Under the pieces are notes generated by a model, which saw nothing but the letters and a program-made list of their open reading frames with translations, was not told where the DNA came from and made no database searches. This document shows, piece by piece, positions 51,995-62,147 of a stretch of 64,000 nt of DNA. Where the stretch lies: the NCBI RefSeq assembly GCF_020733635.1, contig NZ_JAJFZL010000001.1:930001-994000 (forward strand), given 5' to 3'. Origin of the DNA: Nocardia spumae (lineage in GTDB: Bacteria; Actinomycetota; Actinomycetes; Mycobacteriales; Mycobacteriaceae). The position numbers and the translations under genes are program-made. Each line of letters starts with the position of its first letter. Position 1 is the stretch's first letter.

Positions 51995-52969
51995 ATGCGT
52001 GCAGCGCAGGTGAGCAAGCTCGAGGGGCCGGAATCCATCGAGGTCGTCGATATCGCCGAACCGGCGGCATTTCCCGGCGGTGTGGTGGTCGACGTGCACG
52101 CGGCGGGAATCGCCTTCCCGGACGTGCTGATGACGCGAGGGCTATATCAGATGAAGCCCGAACTGCCCTTCGTGGTCGGTGGTGAGGTGGCCGGAATCGT
52201 GCGCTCGGCGCCCGAGGATGCCCACGTCCGGGCCGGGGATCGGGTGGTGGCGCTGACCATGCTCGGCAACGCGGTCGCCGAGACCGCGGTGACCGCGAAG
52301 GACATGGTGTTCCGGCTGCCGGACAACATCTCCCTCGAAGCGGGTGCGGGGATCGTCTTCAACGATCTGACCGTTCATTTCTGCCTGCGTAACCGGGGCC
52401 GGTTGGCCGCGGGGGAGACCGTCCTGGTGCACGGCGCGGCCGGCGGTATCGGCACCTCGACGCTGCGGATGGCGAAGGCGCTGGGCGCGGGCCGGGTGAT
52501 CGCGGTGGTCAGCACCGAGGAGAAGGCCGAGGTGGCGCGGGCCAACGGCGCGTCCGATGTGGTCCTCACCGACGGCTGGCTGGCCGCGGTCAAGGAACTG
52601 ACCGGGGGGCGCGGCGTGGACATCGTGCTGGATCCGGTCGGTGGCGATCGGTTCACCGACAGCATTCGCTCGCTCGCTCCGGCCGGGCGGTTGCTCGTGG
52701 TCGGATTCACCGCGGGTGAGATCCCCACCGTGAAGGTCAACCGCCTGCTGCTCAAGAACGTCGAGGTCGTGGGCGCGGCCTGGGGTGAATGGGTGATGAC
52801 CCATCCGGGCTACCTGCAGGAGCAGTGGGCCGAGGTCGCTCCGCTGCTGGAATCGGGTGCGATCGCCGCGCCGGAGCCGGTGCTGTACCCGCTGGAGCGG
52901 ACCGCCGACGCGGTGGCGGCGCTCGACAATCGTTCGGCCAAGGGCAAAGTCGTCGTCACGGTGCGCTGA
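51995..52969 (+). CDS. NADPH:quinone oxidoreductase-like zinc-type alcohol dehydrogenase family protein
   Basis: A 324-residue medium-chain dehydrogenase/reductase from ATG 51995, preceded by AGAGAGG. The nucleotide-binding motif is HGAAGGIGTSTLRMAKALGA. No zinc ligands (no Cys cluster) are seen, so it belongs to the quinone oxidoreductase/zeta-crystallin branch. GIAFPDVLMTRGLYQMKPEL and FTAGEIPTVKVNRLLLKNVE are family segments. It is divergent from the type VII pair (120-base gap). The physiological substrate is unknown. Confidence 0.9.
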   Translation: MRAAQVSKLEGPESIEVVDIAEPAAFPGGVVVDVHAAGIAFPDVLMTRGLYQMKPELPFVVGGEVAGIVRSAPEDAHVRAGDRVVALTMLGNAVAETAVTAKDMVFRLPDNISLEAGAGIVFNDLTVHFCLRNRGRLAAGETVLVHGAAGGIGTSTLRMAKALGAGRVIAVVSTEEKAEVARANGASDVVLTDGWLAAVKELTGGRGVDIVLDPVGGDRFTDSIRSLAPAGRLLVVGFTAGEIPTVKVNRLLLKNVEVVGAAWGEWVMTHPGYLQEQWAEVAPLLESGAIAAPEPVLYPLERTADAVAALDNRSAKGKVVVTVR

Positions 52970-53040
52970 GACAGGCGCTGCGGCGCCGTCGGCGCGGCCC
53001 GCGCGGTCGCGCCGACGCTGTCGGTGGGCGACCGTAGGGT

Positions 53041-54162
53041 GTGGCCATCATGGAACTGTCGAATCGGGTCCTCAACCGCACGCTGCTGGCCCGGCAGCAC
53101 CTGCTGGAGCGGTCGGATCGGACGGTGGCGCAACTGTGCGACCACCTGGTCGGACTGCAGGCTCAGGACGTGCCGCCGCCGTTCATCGGATTGTGGAGCC
53201 GGACAAGGGATTTCGACCCGTCGACGGTCTCGGCGGGACTCGAGGACCGATCGCTGGTCCGGATCACGTCGATGCGGGCCACGATTCATCTGGTGACGGC
53301 GCCGGACGCGTTGCGGATGGCGCCGCATATGCAGGAGCAACTGGAGAAGATCCCGTTCCGGAAGGGCTTCAACTACGGCGCGATGGTCGGGCTCGACCCC
53401 GAGGAGGTGCGGGCCCGGGGTGAGCGAACGCTGGGCGAGCAGCCGATGCCGGCGGCGGAGCTCCGGAAGCGGGCCGCGGCGGAATACCCCGATCGCGATC
53501 CCTCGGCGGTGACACAGACCTGGATCTACCAGCTTCCGGTGCTGCAGACCCCGCCGCGCGGGTTGTGGCGTAACAACAGCAGGCCGGTGTGGTCGCGCAT
53601 CGAACCGTGGCTGGGTGCACCTCTGGATCACACATATCCGGTGCAGGAGTTGATCATTCGCTATCTGCGCGCGTTCGGCCCGGCGACGACGACGGATGTG
53701 CAGACGTGGTCGCGGTTGCGCGGCGTCAAGGAGGCGCTGGCCGCCCTCGGCGACCGGGTGCGTACCTATACCGACGAGCGGGGCCGTACTCTCCACGACG
53801 CCGCCGACGCCGAACTGGCCGATCCGGATCGGCCCGCGCCGGTACGTCTGCTCGGCTGGTACGACAATGTGCTGCTGTCCCATCAGGACCGCAGCCGGAT
53901 CATCCCCGGCGGCGCACCCCCGCCGCTGCGGCATTCGGCCGCACAGGTCTCATCGATCCTGGTCGACGGATATCTCGCCGGGATCTACAAGGTGTTCACC
54001 GGCAAGGACACGGCTCGGCTGCGGATCGCGCCCGGCCGGGACTGGACCGCGACCGAAGCCGCCGAGGTCGAGGCCGAAGCGTTCGCGCTGCTGCGATTCC
54101 TGGAACCCGAGCTGCGCTCGCGGGTCGAAATACTCACGCCCGGCGCCGATCTCAGGCCCTAG
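53041..54162 (+). CDS. AlkZ/YcaQ-type (HTH_42) DNA glycosylase family protein
   Basis: A 373-residue winged-helix protein. LVGLQAQDVPPPFIGLWSR carries the Gln-x-Gln motif (Gln40, Gln42) which in AlkZ contacts and hydrolyses alkylated purine crosslinks. SLVRITSMRATIHLVTAPDA and LGWYDNVLLSHQDRSRI are other family segments. Typical members excise interstrand crosslinks in producer self-resistance or general repair. The start is GTG at 53041 (MAIMELSNRV), or the ATG at 53050 three codons later. It converges with the Lrp-type gene (4 bases apart). Confidence 0.85.
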   Translation: MAIMELSNRVLNRTLLARQHLLERSDRTVAQLCDHLVGLQAQDVPPPFIGLWSRTRDFDPSTVSAGLEDRSLVRITSMRATIHLVTAPDALRMAPHMQEQLEKIPFRKGFNYGAMVGLDPEEVRARGERTLGEQPMPAAELRKRAAAEYPDRDPSAVTQTWIYQLPVLQTPPRGLWRNNSRPVWSRIEPWLGAPLDHTYPVQELIIRYLRAFGPATTTDVQTWSRLRGVKEALAALGDRVRTYTDERGRTLHDAADAELADPDRPAPVRLLGWYDNVLLSHQDRSRIIPGGAPPPLRHSAAQVSSILVDGYLAGIYKVFTGKDTARLRIAPGRDWTATEAAEVEAEAFALLRFLEPELRSRVEILTPGADLRP

Positions 54163-54166
54163 GTGG

Positions 54167-56039
<1,873 letters not shown>

Positions 56040-56091
56040 GCGAGGCGGTCGACCTCTGTGGAATCACCGCCCGATCGGTAGAGTCACCGGT

Positions 56092-56619
56092 ATGCGGATC
56101 TGCTCGGCCCTCATCGCTGCGATGGCCCTGGCGCTGGCGCTGTCGGCGTGTTCGAGCGACAAGTCCGATGATGATGTCCCCTCGGCGCGCCCACCTGCGA
56201 AGGTCGCCGCCCTCGGTCCGTTCGTAGGTGAGTGTGGGAACGTCACCGACGACGAGGTACGGGCGCTCGGTGGCCTGACACAGGCCGCCCAGCCCTTCAA
56301 GAACTCGGTCGGCTGCAATTGGCAGAGCGGCGGAATCGGAGGGCCGTCGGTGACTTTCGCGTCCTATCGCGGCAGTCCGATCGACCGGGAGCGGGCATGG
56401 GTGACGGCGCAAGGACGCAACCCCGAGACCATCGAGGTCGGCGGAAAGAAGGGTTTCCAAGCGGTGGATCCGACCTACGGGATCTGCGACCTGGCCGTGC
56501 AGCTGGGTGACGACTTCTTCGAATGGTCCACCGAGCCAGGGGCTTTCGGGCAGATCTCGGCGACACCGTGCGACAAGAACCGCAAATTGGCCGAGCTGAC
56601 CGTGCAGCGCCTGAAATGA
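56092..56619 (+). CDS. DUF3558 lipoprotein
   Basis: A 175-residue exported lipoprotein with signal peptide and lipobox LSAC (Cys20). The mature part has two Cys pairs and the family motif NSVGCNWQSGGIGGPSVTFA, ending CDKNRKLAELTVQRLK, as in DUF3558. This family occurs in mycobacteria, nocardiae and streptomycetes with unknown function. A second member of similar build follows at once, overlapping its stop. Confidence 0.85.
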   Translation: MRICSALIAAMALALALSACSSDKSDDDVPSARPPAKVAALGPFVGECGNVTDDEVRALGGLTQAAQPFKNSVGCNWQSGGIGGPSVTFASYRGSPIDRERAWVTAQGRNPETIEVGGKKGFQAVDPTYGICDLAVQLGDDFFEWSTEPGAFGQISATPCDKNRKLAELTVQRLK

Positions 56620-57200
56620 GGACCGCTGAGATGAGAGACGATGTGCGCGCCCGTGGACGGGGTCACCGCCGGCGGGCGGCGGCGATCGCCGTGCTGGCCG
56701 TCGCCGTGGGAGTGACCGTCGGCGGATGTGGGCGCACGGTGCCCGGGACCGCGTTGCCGGCCGGTAGCAGCGGCGGGGTCAACATGAACTTCGACAAGTT
56801 GCTGCGCGAATGCGAGGTCGTCAAGCAGGACGAGATCGCCAAGGCGACCGGTGCGCAGGACGCGCAGGGCTCGTTCAACGGCGCGGTGTGCATGTGGGAT
56901 CTGTCGGGTACCTCCGGCGGCAGCGGTATGGCCACGTTGAACTGGTACGAGATGGGTTCGCTGCCGAACGAGAAGGCCAACAACGACCGGCTCGGGTACA
57001 CCACATCGGATGTGAACGTGCAGGGCCGCCGCGCGCTGCAGGTACAGCGGCCCGGTGATCCGGATTCGTGCGGTGTGATGGCTCCGGCCGCGGATACCGG
57101 CATCATCGGCTGGTGGATCAACTACCGGCCGGGCGGGCATCCGGATCCGTGCGCCGGGGCGAAGAAATTGGCCGAGTTGACGCTGAACCTCGCTCGCTAG
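56616..57200 (+). CDS. Second DUF3558-type lipoprotein
   Basis: A 194-residue lipoprotein starting at ATG 56616 (overlapping the previous stop) or ATG 56631. Signal peptide with lipobox VGGC (Cys38 from 56616) after an Arg-rich n-region. The mature part resembles the first: LLRECEVVKQDEIAKATGA, GAVCMWDLSG and CAGAKKLAELTLNLAR. The two appear to be a tandem duplication that has diverged. Function unknown. Confidence 0.85.
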   Translation: MRTAEMRDDVRARGRGHRRRAAAIAVLAVAVGVTVGGCGRTVPGTALPAGSSGGVNMNFDKLLRECEVVKQDEIAKATGAQDAQGSFNGAVCMWDLSGTSGGSGMATLNWYEMGSLPNEKANNDRLGYTTSDVNVQGRRALQVQRPGDPDSCGVMAPAADTGIIGWWINYRPGGHPDPCAGAKKLAELTLNLAR

Positions 57201-57587
57201 CGATGAGGGTGACCCGGATGGACGGACTCGACGGGCTCGAGAGATAGTTGATACGCATCGTAGGTGGTGAACGGCGGTCCGCTCGACCCTCTTTTGCCCC
57301 TCGGCGTGGCGCCGGGTATCGTGGATCGCTGTGCCCGGAAGCGTGCGGGCAGGTTAGTGCGTAGAACGTAAGCCAGCGAAAGCGGCCGACCGTTTCAGCG
57401 TGCCCGAAAAAGTAGGCATGTACTGCGCGCGACACGCCCGACCTCGGGACACATGGAAACGTGATCCGGGCAAGTGGTGACAGCTCTATGACGGCGGTGT
57501 GAACTCCGGGGAATCGGAGGAGCACCGCCGACAAACAGACATCGAAGAGTTCCAGACAACTGGTTACTGAATAAGGAAAGCCGGTAT
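57201..57587 (+). promoter_or_regulatory. Leader and control region of the rpsL-rpsG unit
   Basis: A 387-base stretch with no gene that I can support. It holds the promoter candidate at 57294-57322 and a leader of about 260 bases ending in AATAAGGAAAG before rpsL. Nothing like a known ribosomal-leader motif was recognised. Confidence 0.45.
57294..57322 (+). promoter_or_regulatory. Candidate rpsL promoter
   Basis: TTGCCC (57294-57299) and TATCGT (57317-57322), 17 bases apart, match the actinobacterial TANNNT -10 pattern. It is the best promoter in the gap before rpsL. Confidence 0.55.
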
Positions 57588-57962
57588 ATGCCAACCATCA
57601 ACCAGCTGGTCCGCAAGGGTCGTCGCGACAAGGTCGCCAAGACCAAGACTGCGGCCCTGAAGGGGAGCCCGCAGCGTCGTGGCGTGTGCACCCGCGTGTA
57701 CACCACGACCCCGAAGAAGCCGAACTCCGCGCTCCGTAAGGTCGCGCGTGTTCGCCTGACCAGCGCGGTCGAGGTCACGGCTTACATCCCGGGTGAGGGC
57801 CACAACCTGCAGGAGCACTCCATGGTGCTCGTTCGCGGCGGTCGTGTGAAGGACCTCCCCGGTGTGCGCTACAAGATCATTCGTGGCTCGCTCGACACCC
57901 AGGGTGTGAAGAACCGCAAGCAGGCCCGCAGCCGCTACGGCGCCAAGAAGGAGAAGAGCTGA
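57588..57962 (+). CDS. rpsL: 30S ribosomal protein S12 (uS12)
   Basis: Controls decoding accuracy at the A site and is the main streptomycin-resistance target. It has 124 residues. Lys43 ([12 protein letters not shown]) and Lys88 ([10 protein letters not shown]) are of the streptomycin-sensitive type. ATG 57588 follows AAGGAAAG. The sequence is nearly identical to mycobacterial S12. rpsG starts one base after its stop. Confidence 0.98.
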   Translation: MPTINQLVRKGRRDKVAKTKTAALKGSPQRRGVCTRVYTTTPKKPNSALRKVARVRLTSAVEVTAYIPGEGHNLQEHSMVLVRGGRVKDLPGVRYKIIRGSLDTQGVKNRKQARSRYGAKKEKS

Positions 57963-57963
57963 T

Positions 57964-58434
57964 ATGCCACGCAAGGGCCCCGCACCCAAGCGTCCGCTGA
58001 TCAACGATCCGGTCTACGGATCGCCGCTGGTCAGTCAGCTGGTCAACAAAATCCTGCTGGACGGCAAGAAGTCGACCGCAGAGCGCATCGTCTACGGTGC
58101 CCTCGAGCAGGCGCGCGAGAAGACCGGCACCGATCCGGTCGTCACCCTCAAGCGCGCCCTCGACAACGTCAAGCCTGCGCTGGAGGTCAAGCCCCGCCGT
58201 GTCGGTGGCGCCACCTACCAGGTGCCGGTCGAGGTCCGTCCGGGCCGCGCCAACACCCTCGCGCTGCGCTGGCTGGTCAACTACTCCCGCGCGCGTCGCG
58301 AGAAGACCATGATCGAGCGTCTGGCGAACGAGCTGCTGGATGCCAGCAACGGTCTGGGCGCTGCGGTGAAGCGTCGCGAGGACACCCACAAGATGGCCGA
58401 GTCCAACCGGGCCTTCGCGCACTACCGCTGGTGA
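57964..58434 (+). CDS. rpsG: 30S ribosomal protein S7 (uS7)
   Basis: Assembles the 30S head and contacts E-site tRNA. It has 156 residues, full length: [20 protein letters not shown] at the start, the beta-hairpin region [15 protein letters not shown], and [13 protein letters not shown] at the end. It follows rpsL by one base and is presumably repressed together with the str operon. fusA begins 204 bases later, separated by a stem-loop. Confidence 0.98.
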   Translation: MPRKGPAPKRPLINDPVYGSPLVSQLVNKILLDGKKSTAERIVYGALEQAREKTGTDPVVTLKRALDNVKPALEVKPRRVGGATYQVPVEVRPGRANTLALRWLVNYSRARREKTMIERLANELLDASNGLGAAVKRREDTHKMAESNRAFAHYRW

Positions 58435-58484
58435 TTGGTCGCCCGGTCCGCCGGTGAAGGAACGGCGCCGGGAGGCGAGTCACG

Positions 58485-58533
58485 GTCGGGTGCGGCCCGT
58501 GCCACATGCGGGCACCGGTAAGCCGCACCCGAC
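58485..58533 (+). repeat. Large stem-loop between rpsG and fusA
   Basis: GTCGGGTGCGGC (58485-58496) pairs with GCCGCACCCGAC (58522-58533), with an inner stem GTGCC/GGCAC and a 7-base loop. It lacks a T-tract. TTGACA (58535-58540) follows at once, without a clear -10. It may attenuate or process the str operon mRNA or mark a separate fusA promoter. Confidence 0.6.
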
Positions 58534-58638
58534 GTTGACATAGTGATGGCCAGGGCCGCATCGCGGCGGAGTATCCCGGGCCGTTCCCGAAAATCCCAAC
58601 TAGCTGATCGCTAACAGAGCAGAGCGGGGAAGATTTCC

Positions 58639-60741
58639 GTGGCACAGGACGTGCTCACCGACCTCAACAAGGTCCGCAACATCGGCATCATGGCTCACAT
58701 CGATGCCGGCAAGACGACCACAACCGAACGAATCCTGTTCTACACCGGTGTGAACTACAAGATCGGTGAAACCCACGACGGTGCTTCGACCACCGACTGG
58801 ATGGAGCAGGAGCAGGAACGCGGCATCACCATCACCTCGGCGGCGGTGACGTGTTTCTGGAACAACAACCAGATCAACATCATCGACACTCCGGGTCACG
58901 TCGACTTCACGGTCGAGGTGGAGCGCTCCCTGCGTGTTCTGGATGGCGCCGTCGCCGTCTTCGACGGCAAAGAGGGTGTCGAGCCGCAGTCCGAGCAGGT
59001 GTGGCGTCAGGCCGACAAGTACGACGTGCCGCGCATCTGCTTCGTCAACAAGATGGACAAGCTCGGTGCGGACTTCTACTTCACCGTGCAGACCATCAAG
59101 GACCGCCTCGGTGCCAAGCCGCTGGTCATCCAGCTGCCGATCGGCGCGGAGGACACCTTCGAGGGCATCGTCGACCTGGTCGAGATGAACGCCAAGGTGT
59201 GGACCGGCGAGACCAAGCTCGGTGAGAAGTACGAGGTCCAGGAAATCCCGGCCGATCTCAAGGAGAAGGCCGAGCAGTACCGCCAGGAGCTGCTCGAGAC
59301 CGTCGCCGAGTCGGACGAGGCGCTGCTGGAGAAGTTCTTCGGTGGCGAGGAGCTCTCGATCGAGGAGATCAAGGGCGCCATCCGGAAGCTGACCGTCGCC
59401 TCGGAGCTGTACCCGGTGCTGTGTGGTTCGGCGTTCAAGAACAAGGGCGTGCAGCCCATGCTCGACGCCGTCGTGGACTACCTGCCCTCGCCGCTGGATG
59501 TCGAGAACGTGCAGGGTCACGTCCCCGGCAAGGAGGACGAGCTCATCACTCGCAAGCCGAGTGCCGACGAGCCGTTCGCCGCGCTGGCGTTCAAGATCGC
59601 CGTGCACCCGTTCTTCGGCAAGCTGACCTACGTGCGCGTCTACTCGGGCAAGGTCGACTCCGGCGCTCAGGTCATCAACTCGACCAAGAGCAAGAAGGAG
59701 CGTCTGGGCAAGCTGTTCCAGATGCACTCCAACAAGGAGAACCCGGTTCCCTCGGCGTCCGCCGGCCACATCTACGCGGTCATCGGCCTGAAGGACACCA
59801 CCACGGGTGACACCCTGTGCGATCCGCAGAACCAGATCGTGCTGGAGTCCATGACCTTCCCGGATCCGGTCATCGAGGTCTCGATCGAGCCCAAGACCAA
59901 GTCCGACCAGGAGAAGCTGGGCACCGCGATCCAGAAGCTCGCCGAAGAGGATCCGACCTTCTCGGTGAAGCTGGATGCCGAAACCGGCCAGACCGTCATC
60001 GGCGGTATGGGCGAGCTGCATCTCGACATCCTGGTCGACCGGATGAAGCGCGAGTTCAAGGTGGAGGCCAACGTCGGTAAGCCGCAGGTGGCCTACCGCG
60101 AGACCATCACCAAGCCGGTCGAGAAGCACGAGTACACCCACAAGAAGCAGACCGGTGGTTCGGGCCAGTTCGCCCGCGTCATCATCGGCCTGGAGCCCTT
60201 CACCGGCGAGGACGGCGCGACCTACGAGTTCGAGAACAAGGTCACCGGTGGCCGCGTTCCGCGCGAGTACATCCCGTCGGTGGATGCCGGTATCCAGGAC
60301 GCCATGCAATACGGTGTCCTCGCCGGATACCCGCTGGTCAACCTGAAGGCCAAGCTGCTCGACGGCGCCTACCACGAGGTCGACTCCTCGGAAATGGCGT
60401 TCAAGATCGCGGGCGCGCAGGCCCTGAAGGAAGCGGCCCGTAAGGCCGGTCCGGTGATCCTCGAGCCGCTCATGGCCGTCGAGGTCATCACGCCCGAGGA
60501 CTACATGGGCGATGTGATCGGCGACCTGAACTCCCGCCGTGGCCAGATCCAGGCCATGGAGGAACGCAGTGGTGCCCGTGTCGTCAAGGCGCTGGTTCCG
60601 CTCTCGGAGATGTTCGGCTACATCGGTGACCTGCGGTCGAAGACCCAGGGCCGGGCCAACTACTCCATGGTGTTCGATTCGTACGCGGAGGTTCCGGCCA
60701 ACGTGGCGAAGGAGATCATCGCCAAGGCGACCGGCGAGTAA
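58639..60741 (+). CDS. fusA: Elongation factor G
   Basis: The translocation and recycling GTPase, 700 residues from GTG 58639. The G1 loop is [16 protein letters not shown]3 [11 protein letters not shown] and G4 [10 protein letters not shown]. Domains II to V are intact, ending with [20 protein letters not shown]. Two fusA paralogues occur in some actinobacteria; this one, next to rpsG and tuf, is the housekeeping copy. tuf begins 117 bases later after a hairpin. Confidence 0.98.
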   Translation: MAQDVLTDLNKVRNIGIMAHIDAGKTTTTERILFYTGVNYKIGETHDGASTTDWMEQEQERGITITSAAVTCFWNNNQINIIDTPGHVDFTVEVERSLRVLDGAVAVFDGKEGVEPQSEQVWRQADKYDVPRICFVNKMDKLGADFYFTVQTIKDRLGAKPLVIQLPIGAEDTFEGIVDLVEMNAKVWTGETKLGEKYEVQEIPADLKEKAEQYRQELLETVAESDEALLEKFFGGEELSIEEIKGAIRKLTVASELYPVLCGSAFKNKGVQPMLDAVVDYLPSPLDVENVQGHVPGKEDELITRKPSADEPFAALAFKIAVHPFFGKLTYVRVYSGKVDSGAQVINSTKSKKERLGKLFQMHSNKENPVPSASAGHIYAVIGLKDTTTGDTLCDPQNQIVLESMTFPDPVIEVSIEPKTKSDQEKLGTAIQKLAEEDPTFSVKLDAETGQTVIGGMGELHLDILVDRMKREFKVEANVGKPQVAYRETITKPVEKHEYTHKKQTGGSGQFARVIIGLEPFTGEDGATYEFENKVTGGRVPREYIPSVDAGIQDAMQYGVLAGYPLVNLKAKLLDGAYHEVDSSEMAFKIAGAQALKEAARKAGPVILEPLMAVEVITPEDYMGDVIGDLNSRRGQIQAMEERSGARVVKALVPLSEMFGYIGDLRSKTQGRANYSMVFDSYAEVPANVAKEIIAKATGE

Positions 60742-60748
60742 TCGCTGT

Positions 60749-60776
60749 CGGGGCGGGTTTGCGAGAATCCGCCCCG
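60749..60776 (+). repeat. Hairpin between fusA and tuf
   Basis: CGGGGCGGGTT (60749-60759) pairs with AATCCGCCCCG (60766-60776), 11 bp with one G-T pair and a 6-base loop, right after the fusA stop. It lacks a T-run. It may be a partial terminator that lets tuf be read also from its own promoter. Confidence 0.55.
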
Positions 60777-60858
60777 TATCGGTCGTCGAACGACCCCAGG
60801 AAAATACAAACCGCACTGCTGCAAAAAAGCACGCACTAACTAGTCCAGGAGGACAACA

Positions 60859-62049
60859 GTGGCGAAGGCGAAGTTCGAGCGGACGAAGCCCCACGTCAAC
60901 ATCGGCACCATCGGTCACGTCGACCACGGCAAGACCACGTTGACTGCCGCCATCACCAAGGTGCTGGCGGAGAAGTACCCGGACCTGAACGCGGCCTTCG
61001 CGTTCGACCAGATCGACAAGGCTCCGGAGGAGAAGGCTCGTGGTATCACGATCAACATCTCCCACGTCGAGTACCAGACCGAGAAGCGCCACTACGCGCA
61101 CGTCGACGCCCCCGGTCACGCCGACTACATCAAGAACATGATCACCGGTGCCGCCCAGATGGACGGCGCGATCCTGGTTGTCGCGGCCACCGACGGCCCG
61201 ATGCCGCAGACCCGTGAGCACGTGCTGCTCGCCCGTCAGGTCGGCGTGCCCTACATCCTGGTCGCGCTGAACAAGTCGGACATGGTCGACGACGAGGAGA
61301 TCCTCGAGCTCGTCGAGATGGAGGTCCGCGAGCTGCTGGCCGCCCAGGAGTTCGACGAGGAGGCTCCGGTCGTCCGCGTTTCCGGCCTGAAGGCGCTCGA
61401 GGGCGACCCGAAGTGGAGCGAGTCGATCGTCGAGCTGATGAACGCCGTCGACGAGTCCATCCCGGATCCGGTCCGTGAGACCGAGAAGCCGTTCCTGATG
61501 CCGATCGAGGACGTCTTCACCATCACCGGTCGTGGCACCGTGGTGACCGGTCGCGTCGAGCGCGGCATCATCAACGTGAACGAGGAAGTCGAGATCGTCG
61601 GCATCCGCGAGAAGACCCAGAAGACCACCATCACCGGTATCGAGATGTTCCGGAAGCTGCTGGACCAGGGTCAGGCCGGTGACAACGTCGGTCTGCTGGT
61701 TCGTGGTCTGAAGCGCGACGATGTCGAGCGTGGTCAGGTTGTCGTCAAGCCCGGCACCACCACCCCGCACACCGAGTTCGAGGGCCAGGCGTACATCCTG
61801 TCGAAGGACGAGGGTGGTCGCCACACCCCGTTCTTCAACAACTACCGCCCGCAGTTCTACTTCCGCACCACCGACGTGACCGGCGTCGTGACCCTCCCCG
61901 AGGGCACCGAGATGGTCATGCCGGGCGACAACACCGAGATGAGCGTCAAGCTGATCCAGCCGGTCGCCATGGAAGAGGGCCTGCGCTTCGCGATCCGCGA
62001 GGGTGGCCGCACCGTCGGCGCCGGCCGCGTCACCAAGGTCATCAAGTGA
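60859..62049 (+). CDS. tuf: Elongation factor Tu
   Basis: Brings aminoacyl-tRNA to the ribosome. It has 396 residues from GTG 60859, with AGGAGGA just upstream. G1 [16 protein letters not shown]3 [12 protein letters not shown] and G4 NKSDMVDD are canonical. The C-terminal domain ends [14 protein letters not shown]. The elfamycin/kirromycin pocket looks ordinary by eye. A strong terminator follows. Confidence 0.98.
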   Translation: MAKAKFERTKPHVNIGTIGHVDHGKTTLTAAITKVLAEKYPDLNAAFAFDQIDKAPEEKARGITINISHVEYQTEKRHYAHVDAPGHADYIKNMITGAAQMDGAILVVAATDGPMPQTREHVLLARQVGVPYILVALNKSDMVDDEEILELVEMEVRELLAAQEFDEEAPVVRVSGLKALEGDPKWSESIVELMNAVDESIPDPVRETEKPFLMPIEDVFTITGRGTVVTGRVERGIINVNEEVEIVGIREKTQKTTITGIEMFRKLLDQGQAGDNVGLLVRGLKRDDVERGQVVVKPGTTTPHTEFEGQAYILSKDEGGRHTPFFNNYRPQFYFRTTDVTGVVTLPEGTEMVMPGDNTEMSVKLIQPVAMEEGLRFAIREGGRTVGAGRVTKVIK

Positions 62050-62084
62050 CCTTGTGATCGGCCGTCACGTCGAGTGACAGCACT

Positions 62085-62120
62085 GAGAAGGGCCGTTCCC
62101 CCAGGGGAACGGCCCTTCTC
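62085..62120. terminator. Strong terminator after tuf
   Basis: A perfect 16-bp stem (62085-62100 with 62105-62120) starting GAGAAGGGCCGTTCCC with loop CCAG. It lies between tuf and the converging gene ending at 62148, so it can serve both. Confidence 0.9.
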
Positions 62121-62147
62121 GCGTATCTGCGCCGAACCGCGGCCGGT

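Noticed and set aside
58535..58563. fusA promoter from TTGACA at 58535
   Set aside because: The expected -10 position reads GCATCG, which is not a credible -10 element.
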